Notes: generated by a model from the letters alone, not told the origin. A stretch of 5,217 bases of DNA from Saprospiraceae bacterium (GCA_020630895.1 JAHDII010000244.1:1-5217); one strand, 5' to 3'. Positions 1 through 5,143 are shown, numbered from the stretch's first letter. Made by a program: numbers and translations.

Positions 1-44
1 CTTTGGCATAAAGTATTTATAAGAATAAAAACAGGGATATAAAC

Positions 45-89
45 ATGAGCCATCCTGAATTTTAGTTATTAAAATTCAGGATGACTCAT
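45..89 (-). terminator. Long hairpin after the carboxynorspermidine synthase gene
   Basis: The arms 45-64 and 70-89 pair over 20 positions with a single mismatch (C50 against A84), leaving a loop of about 5 nt. The hairpin begins 7 nt past the stop codon of the minus-strand gene that ends at 96. T-rich sequence follows on both sides: GTTTATAT on the minus strand and ATTTTATTATAATT on the plus strand. It could therefore stop transcription in either direction and may also serve a convergent gene lying off the left edge. Positions 1-44 show no recognisable gene. Confidence 0.7.
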
Positions 90-95
90 ATTTTA

Positions 96-1298
96 TTATA
101 ATTCCAAATCTATATCTAATTCTTCATGCCATTCTAAGCCATGTTTTCCTAATACATCTAAAAATGGATCTGGATTAAATTCTTCTACATTAAAGACTCC
201 TTTTCCCATCCATTTTCCTTGTAACATCATCATTGCACCTGTCATTGCAGGAACTCCAGTCGTATAAGAAACTCCTTGGGCTCCTGTCTCATCAAAAGCT
301 GCTTGATGACTACAATTGTTCCAAATATAATAAGAACGTTCTTTACCATCTTTTACCCCTCTTATTCTACAACCAATTGAGGTCTCTCCCACATAATTAT
401 CTCCTAAACTTCCAGGATCAGGCAAAACTGCTTTTAGAAAATTCAAGGGAACAATATCCATTCCTTGATAATGGACGGGTTCAATACTTGCCATTCCAAT
501 ATTTTGAATGACTCTCAAATGAGTTAAATATTCATCACCAAAAGTCATCCAAAAACGAGCTCGTTTTATTGTAGGAAAATTCTTTACTAAAGACTCTAAT
601 TCTTCATGATACAGCAAATACGAAGAACGAGAACCTATATTAGGATAATTCAATTCTTTTCTAAATTCAAAAGGTTTTGTTTCTACCCATTTTCCATTTT
701 CCCAATATTTCCCATTTTGAGTAATTTCTCTAATATTAATTTCTGGATTAAAATTAGTAGCAAATGCTTTTCCATGATCTCCTCCATTACAATCTACAAT
801 ATCTAAATAATGAATTTCATCAAAATGATGTTGGGCTGCTCTTGCTGTAAAAATACTAGTAACACCAGGATCAAAACCACAACCCAACAAAGCCATGATT
901 CCTTTTTCTTTAAATCTGTCTTGATATGCCCATTGCCAAGAATATTCAAATTTTGCTTCCTCTTTGGGTTCATAATTAGCTGTATCCAAATAATGAACAC
1001 CCGTAGCTAAACAAGCTTCCATAATCGTTAAATCTTGATAAGGTAAGGCTACATGAATGACTAATTCTGGTTGAAAAGATTGAATTAAAGCAATTAATTC
1101 AGGTATATTTTCAGCATCTATTTGTGCTGTTTGAATACTTCTACCTAAACGTTTTTCAACATCTTGAGCAATTTCATCGCATTTCGATTTTGTACGACTT
1201 GCCAACATGATTTCTGAAAAAATTTGTGGATGTTGAGCACATTTAATGGTTGTAACACGCCCTACTCCACCCGCTCCAATAATGAGTACTTTTGACAT
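96..1298 (-). CDS. Carboxynorspermidine/carboxyspermidine synthase (saccharopine dehydrogenase-like)
   Basis: Predicted cytoplasmic NAD(P)H-dependent reductase of the saccharopine dehydrogenase superfamily. The family joins L-aspartate-semialdehyde to a diamine (1,3-diaminopropane or putrescine) to give carboxynorspermidine or carboxyspermidine, which a decarboxylase (NspC type) turns into norspermidine or spermidine. The 400-residue length fits the family. Visible features are an N-terminal Rossmann fold with the dinucleotide loop GAGGVGR at residues 8-14, the second strand ending in LASR (32-35), the GCGFDPGVT segment at 139-147, and a C-terminal catalytic/dimerisation domain ending in an acidic tail. 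The ATG at 1298 is preferred because the Rossmann strand begins at residue 3. The gene stands alone on its strand, with a promoter-like element 25 nt upstream and a hairpin just after the stop. No decarboxylase partner is in the window. A true saccharopine dehydrogenase is less likely given the overall motif pattern. Which diamine is used cannot be read from sequence. Confidence 0.87.
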   Translation of the reverse strand: MSKVLIIGAGGVGRVTTIKCAQHPQIFSEIMLASRTKSKCDEIAQDVEKRLGRSIQTAQIDAENIPELIALIQSFQPELVIHVALPYQDLTIMEACLATGVHYLDTANYEPKEEAKFEYSWQWAYQDRFKEKGIMALLGCGFDPGVTSIFTARAAQHHFDEIHYLDIVDCNGGDHGKAFATNFNPEINIREITQNGKYWENGKWVETKPFEFRKELNYPNIGSRSSYLLYHEELESLVKNFPTIKRARFWMTFGDEYLTHLRVIQNIGMASIEPVHYQGMDIVPLNFLKAVLPDPGSLGDNYVGETSIGCRIRGVKDGKERSYYIWNNCSHQAAFDETGAQGVSYTTGVPAMTGAMMMLQGKWMGKGVFNVEEFNPDPFLDVLGKHGLEWHEELDIDLEL

Positions 1299-1323
1299 AG
1301 CAATTGATTTATTTTTAAAGCCG

Positions 1324-1331
1324 CAAATTTA
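1324..1331 (-). promoter_or_regulatory. Candidate -7 promoter element of the carboxynorspermidine synthase gene
   Basis: On the minus strand this reads TAAATTTG, a full match to the Bacteroidota -7 consensus TAnnTTTG. It lies 25 nt before the ATG at 1298, which implies a short leader of roughly 20 nt. I do not see a clear -33 TTG at the usual distance, so the call rests on the -7 match and its position. Confidence 0.5.
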
Positions 1332-1557
1332 AATATTTTCGATATTAAAAACTCTTTTTTTATTCCTTATCATCAATTAATTTTTTAAACTCATTTGCTG
1401 CAAAAAAAGAAGAAATTTTCTCTTCAACAATAAAAATGTACTTGGATTATCATTTTTTATTTAAAAAGTCATATTTAGGACATGGAATCATAAAACATTA
1501 TGACTACATTGTTGTTCTTAACAAATATTAATTAACAATTTAAAATTTTAAAATATT

Positions 1558-1932
1558 ATGGATATAGCAAAATTAGTAGTAAGAATTTTATTAGGAATAA
1601 TGATGGTTGTTTTTGGATTGAATAAATTTTTACAATTTATACCATTACCAGAACTTACACCTGAAGCAGGAAAATTTATGGGAGCATTAATGGATTCAGG
1701 ATATATTATGGAAATTGTTGCGATTGTAGAAATTGTTACAGGTTTACTTCTTTTAGCGAATAAATTTGTACCTCTTGCCTTAGTAATTCTATTTCCTGTA
1801 ATGTTAAATGCCTTTTTATTTCATGCAGTTTTAGATATCGCAGGAGTTGGTGGAGCGGCATTTGCAGTAGCGATGAATATATTTTTATTCTTTGCTTATA
1901 AAGATAAATATAGTGAATTATTAAAACCTTAA
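1558..1932 (+). CDS. DoxX-like four-helix inner-membrane protein
   Basis: The 124-residue protein has four predicted membrane helices at about residues 5-25, 48-67, 70-91 and 98-115. The first helix ends in a GLNKFLQFIP segment (20-29), the kind of motif seen at this place in DoxX-family proteins. Acidic residues E52 and E58 lie in helix 2, and N84 and H89 in helix 3. DoxX relatives include a subunit of archaeal thiosulfate:quinone oxidoreductase and proteins linked to redox stress, but most small bacterial members have no known function, and none is claimed here. The ATG at 1558 follows an A/T-only leader and starts directly at the first helix. The gene is monocistronic, ending in a strong terminator 27 nt after its stop. 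I found no clear -7 element upstream; TACATTGTTG near 1505 is a poor match. Confidence 0.8.
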   Translation: MDIAKLVVRILLGIMMVVFGLNKFLQFIPLPELTPEAGKFMGALMDSGYIMEIVAIVEIVTGLLLLANKFVPLALVILFPVMLNAFLFHAVLDIAGVGGAAFAVAMNIFLFFAYKDKYSELLKP

Positions 1933-1959
1933 ATCATAAAATAATTCTAATCGGTATAT

Positions 1960-1997
1960 AAAGTTAGGTGAATATTTCACCTAACTTTTTTATTTTT
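1960..1997 (+). terminator. Strong intrinsic terminator after the DoxX-like gene
   Basis: The arms 1960-1972 and 1976-1988 form a perfect 13-bp stem around the 3-nt loop TAT. A T-rich run (TTT A TTTTT) follows up to 1997. Stem quality, tight loop and tail are all typical of a Rho-independent terminator, 27 nt past the stop codon at 1932. Confidence 0.92.
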
Positions 1998-1998
1998 G
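1991..1998 (+). promoter_or_regulatory. Candidate sbcD -7 element embedded in the terminator tail
   Basis: TATTTTTG is a full match to TAnnTTTG and lies 27 nt before the ATG at 2026. It is built from the T-tract of the preceding terminator. The TTG at 1996-1998, which would otherwise offer an in-frame alternative start, is part of this element. T-runs make chance matches likely, and no clear -33 TTG is visible because that position falls in the terminator stem. Confidence 0.4.
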
Positions 1999-2025
1999 AT
2001 CAATATTAAAAACAATATTCATTAT

Positions 2026-2808
2026 ATGAAATTTCTTCATACAGCAGATTGGCACTTAGGGCAAAAATTTAAGGGTAATTTAGATCGTATTGAAGAACAC
2101 CGCCATGTAATGAATTGGATGCTTGAATTGATACGAAAAGAAAAAATAGAATTGCTTATTGTAGCAGGAGATATTTTTGATACGCCTAATCCTCCTAATA
2201 ATGCTAGAGAATTATATTATCGTTTTTTAGTAGATGCCAATAAATTAGGTTGTCAGCATATTATTATTACAGGGGGAAATCACGATTCTCCTAATATGTT
2301 AAATGCTCCAAAAGAAATTTTGTATGCTATTCATACTCATGTTATAGGAAAAATAACTGAAAATATTGAGGAGCAAATTATTGAATTAAAAAATAAAAAA
2401 GGAGAATTAGAAGCGGTTGTAGCTGCTGTTCCTTTTTTAAGAGATAGAGATTTGAAATCTGCAATTTCTGGAGAAACAGGTGAAGAAAGAATTGAGCGAA
2501 TTAAAGAAGGGATTAAAAATCATTATGTCAAATTAGCTAAGGCTGTTGAACCTTATCAAAATAAAAATATTCCTATTATTACCACAGGACATTTATATGC
2601 TAAAGGTGCCACAACATCAGATAAACAAGATAATATTTATATTGGTGATATGGAAAATATAGCTGCCGATGATTTTCCTACTATTTTTGATTATGTAGCT
2701 CTAGGACATTTACACAAATCTCAAATTATTGGTAAGAAAAAACATATCCGATATTCTGGTTCTATTATTGAGTTTTTGAGAAAGATGATAAATCCATTAC
2801 TATTGTAG
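2026..2808 (+). CDS. sbcD: SbcD N-terminal nuclease fragment
   Basis: Metallophosphoesterase part of the SbcD exonuclease/endonuclease subunit, 260 residues before a premature TAG. The metal-binding motifs are complete: D8-x-H10 in HTADWHLG, G48-D49, G84-N85-H86-D87, G187-H188, and G227-H-L-H230. The family uses these residues to bind two Mn2+ ions. The conserved YSGS at 243-246 is present, but the 12 residues after I248 are out-of-frame sequence. The ATG at 2026 is chosen because MKFLHTADWH is the usual SbcD start; an upstream in-frame TTG at 1996 lies inside a promoter-like element. On its own the fragment lacks the C-terminal region used to bind SbcC. It might keep nuclease residues, but normal complex function is doubtful. 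Confidence 0.85.
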   Translation: MKFLHTADWHLGQKFKGNLDRIEEHRHVMNWMLELIRKEKIELLIVAGDIFDTPNPPNNARELYYRFLVDANKLGCQHIIITGGNHDSPNMLNAPKEILYAIHTHVIGKITENIEEQIIELKNKKGELEAVVAAVPFLRDRDLKSAISGETGEERIERIKEGIKNHYVKLAKAVEPYQNKNIPIITTGHLYAKGATTSDKQDNIYIGDMENIAADDFPTIFDYVALGHLHKSQIIGKKKHIRYSGSIIEFLRKMINPLLL

Positions 2809-2810
2809 AA

Positions 2811-3245
2811 ATGAAAGGGAAAGAAATTGAAAATATTGAAATTATTAAAATTCCTTTATTTAGAAAATTAGTTTCTTTAGTAGGTGAAGAAATTGAAATT
2901 GAACAACAATTACAAAAAATTGCAGAAGATATTCAAGAATCTAAAATACAATTAGAAGCTTGGATTGAAATATTAATTCAATCAGAAAAAACTCGTCCTG
3001 ATATTTATCATTATTATAATGATTTAGTCAAAGATTTACCTATCAAAATTTTAAAAGTAAATTATACTCATTCTTATCTAGCGATTGATGGTTTAGAAAG
3101 CGATTTAGAATTAGATCATTTAGAACCTATTGATATTTTTAAAAAACGATGTGAAGCCGCAGGTTTTGATTCTAAACAAACCCAAAAATCAATAAAAGAT
3201 TTTAAAGAATTAATGGATTGGATGAGAGATCTTAAAAATGAATAG
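2811..3245 (+). CDS. sbcD: SbcD C-terminal fragment (capping / SbcC-binding region)
   Basis: The frame is open from 2772, and its first in-frame ATG is at 2811, two bases after the TAG that ends the N-terminal fragment. That spacing could allow re-initiation by a terminating ribosome. Translated from that ATG it gives 144 residues: the end of the nuclease-domain strand, a charged helical stretch at about 26-60, an alpha/beta segment (about 60-105), and a helical tail rich in K, D and E (about 108-144). The order matches the C-terminus of SbcD, where in SbcD/Mre11 proteins the last helices contact the SbcC/Rad50 coiled coil. There is no catalytic motif in it. It is a broken-off part of sbcD, not an independent gene family. 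Confidence 0.7.
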   Translation: MKGKEIENIEIIKIPLFRKLVSLVGEEIEIEQQLQKIAEDIQESKIQLEAWIEILIQSEKTRPDIYHYYNDLVKDLPIKILKVNYTHSYLAIDGLESDLELDHLEPIDIFKKRCEAAGFDSKQTQKSIKDFKELMDWMRDLKNE

Positions 3246-3267
3246 AGCATATTAAAAATTAGCTCTA
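3243..3267. terminator. Weak hairpin between convergent sbcD and PAP2 genes
   Basis: TAGAGC (3243-3248) and GCTCTA (3262-3267) form a 6-bp perfect stem around a 13-nt AT-rich loop. It overlaps the sbcD stop codon (3243-3245) and precedes the PAP2 stop (3269-3271). Only 23 bp separate the two stop codons. The stem is short and the tails only moderately T-rich, so a shared bidirectional terminator is plausible, not certain. Confidence 0.35.
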
Positions 3268-3268
3268 A

Positions 3269-3901
3269 TTATAATTTTACTAATTTCTTTTGTAGTTTAT
3301 AAATAAAATAAGCGACCATCGGAGCAATAACAACATCAATAGTATAATGTGTATGTTGCCCAACTAATAATATTGGAACAATACAACAACAAGCCAAAAT
3401 ATATCTTTTTAATTTTTTATTTTCTACTAAGAAATAAAGTAAAAATAAAGTTGAAGTATGTCCTGAAAAAAATAAATCTTTATCAATATAAATTTCAGAA
3501 CTAATCATAGAATTTACAATAGGATCATTTAAAAATACAATTTGTTCTGATGGAGATAAAGGAGTTAAATAAATGCATATCATTCTAAATATTAATAATA
3601 ATGCATACGTTTGAATAAACTGGATGGCTCTCTTAGGAAAATATAAATGATATATAATACTTCCCAACAAAGAAGAATAAGTCATAATAAAAATGGGGAT
3701 TGAAAAATCAATTGGAGTAATTAATTGAATAATAGGATCACTTAAAACAACTGTTTCTCTAGTCTGTAAATAATAAAATATTTGAGGACTAAAATGTATT
3801 AGCGTCAATAAAATAATACTAGAAACAATTAAATGATTTCTTACACTTGGAATCCATTCTTGTTTCCAATTTGTTTTTAAATGGATAAAAGGTTGAGGCA
3901 T
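3269..3901 (-). CDS. PAP2_C / sphingomyelin synthase-like membrane protein
   Basis: The 210-residue membrane protein has about six predicted helices at roughly 22-44, 66-87, 95-113, 145-161, 165-182 and 186-203. Its signature is closer to the sphingomyelin-synthase-like branch (PAP2_C) than to classical PAP2 phosphatases. It has DLFFSGHT at 142-149 and HYTIDV at 185-190, giving a presumed triad of H148, H185 and D189. An upstream FRMICIYLTPL segment (105-115) recalls the second conserved motif of sphingomyelin synthases. Members move or remove phospho-head groups on lipids such as ceramide or diacylglycerol. The substrate here is unknown, though many Bacteroidota make sphingolipids. The gene may be the last in a thioesterase-msrB-PAP2 run. 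A perfect 13-bp palindrome ends one base before its ATG. Superfamily membership is secure; phosphatase versus head-group transferase is not decided. Confidence 0.75.
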   Translation of the reverse strand: MPQPFIHLKTNWKQEWIPSVRNHLIVSSIILLTLIHFSPQIFYYLQTRETVVLSDPIIQLITPIDFSIPIFIMTYSSLLGSIIYHLYFPKRAIQFIQTYALLLIFRMICIYLTPLSPSEQIVFLNDPIVNSMISSEIYIDKDLFFSGHTSTLFLLYFLVENKKLKRYILACCCIVPILLVGQHTHYTIDVVIAPMVAYFIYKLQKKLVKL

Positions 3902-3902
3902 T

Positions 3903-3932
3903 TATTTTAGTTTAAAAAATTAAACTAAAATA
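3903..3932 (-). promoter_or_regulatory. Perfect 13-bp palindrome abutting the PAP2-like start codon
   Basis: The arms 3903-3915 and 3920-3932 are exact reverse complements around a 4-nt A/T loop. In the mRNA the hairpin would end one base before the AUG at 3901. It could be a repressor operator, a leader hairpin that limits ribosome access, or the hairpin of an msrB terminator (the msrB stop is 37 bp upstream). The lack of a T-tract right after it on the minus strand argues against the last. An AT-only inverted repeat of this length could be chance in such DNA, but the arms include a G/C pair and no mismatch. Confidence 0.5.
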
Positions 3933-3935
3933 CGT

Positions 3936-3944
3936 CAAAAAATA
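3936..3944 (-). promoter_or_regulatory. Weak -7-like element before the palindrome
   Basis: On the minus strand this reads TATTTTTTG, which is TAnnTTTG with one extra T. It lies 3 nt upstream of the palindrome 3903-3932. If used, transcription would start inside or at the edge of the hairpin, so the palindrome would make up nearly the whole leader. The imperfect match in T-rich DNA keeps confidence low. Confidence 0.22.
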
Positions 3945-3969
3945 ATAACTTGTATCTCCTTATTAAAAA

Positions 3970-4473
3970 TTATTTTTCAATAAAATCTAAAGAAACAGAA
4001 TTAATACAATATCTCAATCCCGTAGGCCGAGGACCATCTTTAAAAACATGACCTAAATGTCCATCGCATCTAGCACATAAAACCTCTACCCTTTCCATTC
4101 CATATTTATTATCTGCTTCTTCTTTTATATGTTCCTTTTTTATAGGTTCATAATAACTAGGCCAACCTGTTCCTGAATTAAATTTTGTTGAAGAATCAAA
4201 AAGAGGTAATTGACAAGCACGACAAGTATAAGTTCCTTGTTTTTTATTCTCTAATAAGTCTCCTGTAAAAGCTCTCTCTGTTCCTTTTTCTCGAAGAACA
4301 TGATATTCTAATTCATTTAATTCTTTTTTCCATTCTTTTTCTGTTTTAACAACAGGAACAATAGTAGAAGAATTATCTATTTTTTTAGATTCATTAGATG
4401 ATTCAATTGGTTCTTTAGATGATGTACAAGAAAAGAAAAAAGAAAAAGATAACAACAACAATAAAGTCCGCAT
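3970..4473 (-). CDS. msrB: Peptide-methionine (R)-S-oxide reductase, predicted lipoprotein
   Basis: MsrB reduces methionine-R-sulfoxide in damaged proteins, using thioredoxin-like electron donors. From the ATG at 4473 the protein has 167 residues. It starts with a lipoprotein signal (M1-R2, a hydrophobic run, Cys16 after FFFS), then a Ser/Lys/Glu-rich linker to about residue 42, then the MsrB domain. The Zn ligands C84/C87 and C133/C136 are present, as are GTGWPSY (101-107), the HLGHVF segment (139-144) and the catalytic RYCIN with C156. T102 sits where two-cysteine MsrBs such as that of E. coli carry the resolving Cys in CGWPS, and no other free Cys remains apart from the lipid-modified Cys16. 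This suggests a one-Cys enzyme. A TTG at 4494 would add seven residues but overlaps a promoter-like element, so ATG is preferred. The lipobox places the enzyme in the cell envelope. Confidence 0.92.
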   Translation of the reverse strand: MRTLLLLLSFSFFFSCTSSKEPIESSNESKKIDNSSTIVPVVKTEKEWKKELNELEYHVLREKGTERAFTGDLLENKKQGTYTCRACQLPLFDSSTKFNSGTGWPSYYEPIKKEHIKEEADNKYGMERVEVLCARCDGHLGHVFKDGPRPTGLRYCINSVSLDFIEK

Positions 4474-4491
4474 AATTAATTTTTTATTTTC

Positions 4492-4499
4492 CAAACGAA
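4492..4499 (-). promoter_or_regulatory. Candidate -7 promoter element of msrB
   Basis: On the minus strand this reads TTCGTTTG, seven of eight positions of TAnnTTTG (second base T instead of A). It lies 18 nt before the ATG at 4473. If real, msrB can be transcribed apart from the thioesterase gene, which agrees with the small hairpin at 4546-4560 between them. Confidence 0.3.
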
Positions 4500-4545
4500 A
4501 AAAGAAAATGATAAATTATTCAATTTTATTTTAAATAATATAAAA

Positions 4546-4560
4546 TGTCGTGTTGCGACA
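4546..4560 (-). terminator. Small hairpin after the thioesterase gene
   Basis: TGTCG (4546-4550) and CGACA (4556-4560) pair perfectly around a 5-nt loop, 3 bp past the thioesterase stop codon (4564-4566). On the minus strand the T-rich sequence ATTTTATATTATTT follows. The stem is only 5 bp but contains three G/C pairs in an AT-rich gap, so a weak or leaky terminator is reasonable. Confidence 0.45.
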
Positions 4561-4563
4561 AAT

Positions 4564-5082
4564 CTATTTTCCTAAAAATAATTCTTTTAAATTCTTGGCG
4601 TCTTCAGGTTTCATTCTTTTACTTAAAATCAAACGCAATTCTCTTCTTCGCAAAGCACTTTCATATTGCTGTTGTTCCTCTCTAGATAAAGGATTTACTT
4701 TAGGTATTTTTACAGGTTGTCGACTTTCTTGATCTAATGCTACAAAAGTGAAATAAGCATTATTACACAAGCGATTATTTTTTCCCATTACATCAGCAGC
4801 AAAAACTTCTACATATACTTCAACAGATGTATTAAAAGCTCTAGTTACACTTGCTTCAATAGTAATCACATCGCCAACTAAAATAGGTCTTTGAAAAGAA
4901 ACATGATCTACAGAAGCAGTAACCGTATGTTTTTCACAATGTTTCCCTGCACAAATTCCTCCTGCAATATCCATCCAACGCATCAAATTGCCTCCCATTA
5001 AATTTCCTAGAGGATTAGTATCATTCGGCATAATCATTTCCGTCATAATAGTTTTTGACTCACTCACTTTTTTTGCTTCCAT
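4564..5082 (-). CDS. Acyl-CoA thioesterase, single hotdog domain (YkhA/YciA-like)
   Basis: Cytoplasmic hotdog-fold thioesterase that would hydrolyse acyl-CoA to free acid and CoA. From the ATG at 5082 it has 172 residues. The family signature PNDTNPLGNLMGGNLMRWMD spans residues 19-38, followed by AGGICAGKH on the central hotdog helix. VDHVSFQRPILVGD (58-71) and the later beta strands to about 117 complete the fold. A charged helical tail (about 133-170, with RRREL) follows, as in YkhA-type members. N27 takes the place where YciA-type enzymes have the catalytic Asp (GDIFGG in YciA, GNLMGG here). An in-frame TTG at 5118 would add 12 residues, but it lies upstream of a consensus promoter element and the added residues do not resemble the family, so ATG is chosen. 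It is the first of three minus-strand genes and is divergent from the probable MATE gene. Chain-length preference cannot be read. Confidence 0.88.
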   Translation of the reverse strand: MEAKKVSESKTIMTEMIMPNDTNPLGNLMGGNLMRWMDIAGGICAGKHCEKHTVTASVDHVSFQRPILVGDVITIEASVTRAFNTSVEVYVEVFAADVMGKNNRLCNNAYFTFVALDQESRQPVKIPKVNPLSREEQQQYESALRRRELRLILSKRMKPEDAKNLKELFLGK

Positions 5083-5093
5083 ACTTTTTTTTG

Positions 5094-5101
5094 CAAAAAT
5101 A
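5094..5101 (-). promoter_or_regulatory. Candidate -7 promoter element of the thioesterase gene
   Basis: On the minus strand this reads TATTTTTG, a full match to TAnnTTTG, followed by CAAAAA. Only 11 nt separate it from the ATG at 5082, so the leader would be very short (about 4-7 nt). The plus-strand element at 5136-5143 has almost the same 14-base core, which supports both calls. Confidence 0.5.
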
Positions 5102-5135
5102 CAAACTGTCCTTATCAATCATAAATTAAATGTCC

Positions 5136-5143
5136 TATTATTG
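5136..5143 (+). promoter_or_regulatory. Candidate -7 promoter element of the right-edge gene
   Basis: TATTATTG matches seven of eight positions of TAnnTTTG and is followed by CAAAAA, as at the divergent thioesterase promoter. It lies 41 nt before the ATG at 5185, giving a leader of about 35 nt. Confidence 0.35.

Larger units (their letters stand above)
2026..3245 (+). pseudogene. sbcD: sbcD split by a frameshift (whole locus)
   Basis: Together the two reading frames make up one SbcD (Mre11-type) nuclease subunit of SbcCD, which processes DNA ends and hairpins. The first frame (2026-2808) carries all the phosphoesterase motifs. The second is open from 2772 to 3245 and carries the capping and SbcC-binding region. 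They switch at about 2770-2780, straight after the conserved YSGS segment. Where I expect a PLSFS-like segment before EKDD from family knowledge, only 8 nt (2770-2777) remain instead of 15, a net loss of 7. A single extra base in the T run 2773-2777 would also restore the frame, but would leave that segment two residues short. Beyond the break the second frame stays open to a natural C-terminus, so the lesion is recent or a sequence error. The intact protein would be about 408 residues, a normal length. Confidence 0.8.

Noticed and set aside
233..511. Plus-strand open frame opposite the carboxynorspermidine synthase gene
   Set aside because: It is antisense to a well-supported gene, has a Leu/Gln/Tyr-rich composition expected from reading the complement, and shows no motif.
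606..1010. Further open frames inside the carboxynorspermidine synthase gene on both strands
   Set aside because: They are shadows of the real frame, rich in Ile/Phe/Lys/Ser, with no domain and no start context of their own.
1436..1531. 31-codon plus-strand frame from ATG 1436, upstream of the DoxX-like gene
   Set aside because: It is short, rich in Tyr/His/Lys as random AT-rich DNA would be, has no recognisable motif or promoter, and ends 26 bp before the real gene.
2770..2790. Programmed -1 frameshifting as the explanation of the sbcD split
   Set aside because: The T run does not form a canonical X XXY YYZ heptamer in the first frame, no stimulatory hairpin follows, and the conserved segment is also shortened, which fits an indel better.
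3954..3961. Shine-Dalgarno-like AAGGAGAT on the minus strand between msrB and the PAP2-like gene
   Set aside because: It lies about 50 nt before the PAP2-like ATG with no suitable start codon at normal spacing, and the other genes here do not use such sites.
4550..4732. Plus-strand frame opposite the thioesterase C-terminus
   Set aside because: It is antisense to a clear hotdog thioesterase and has no motif or promoter.
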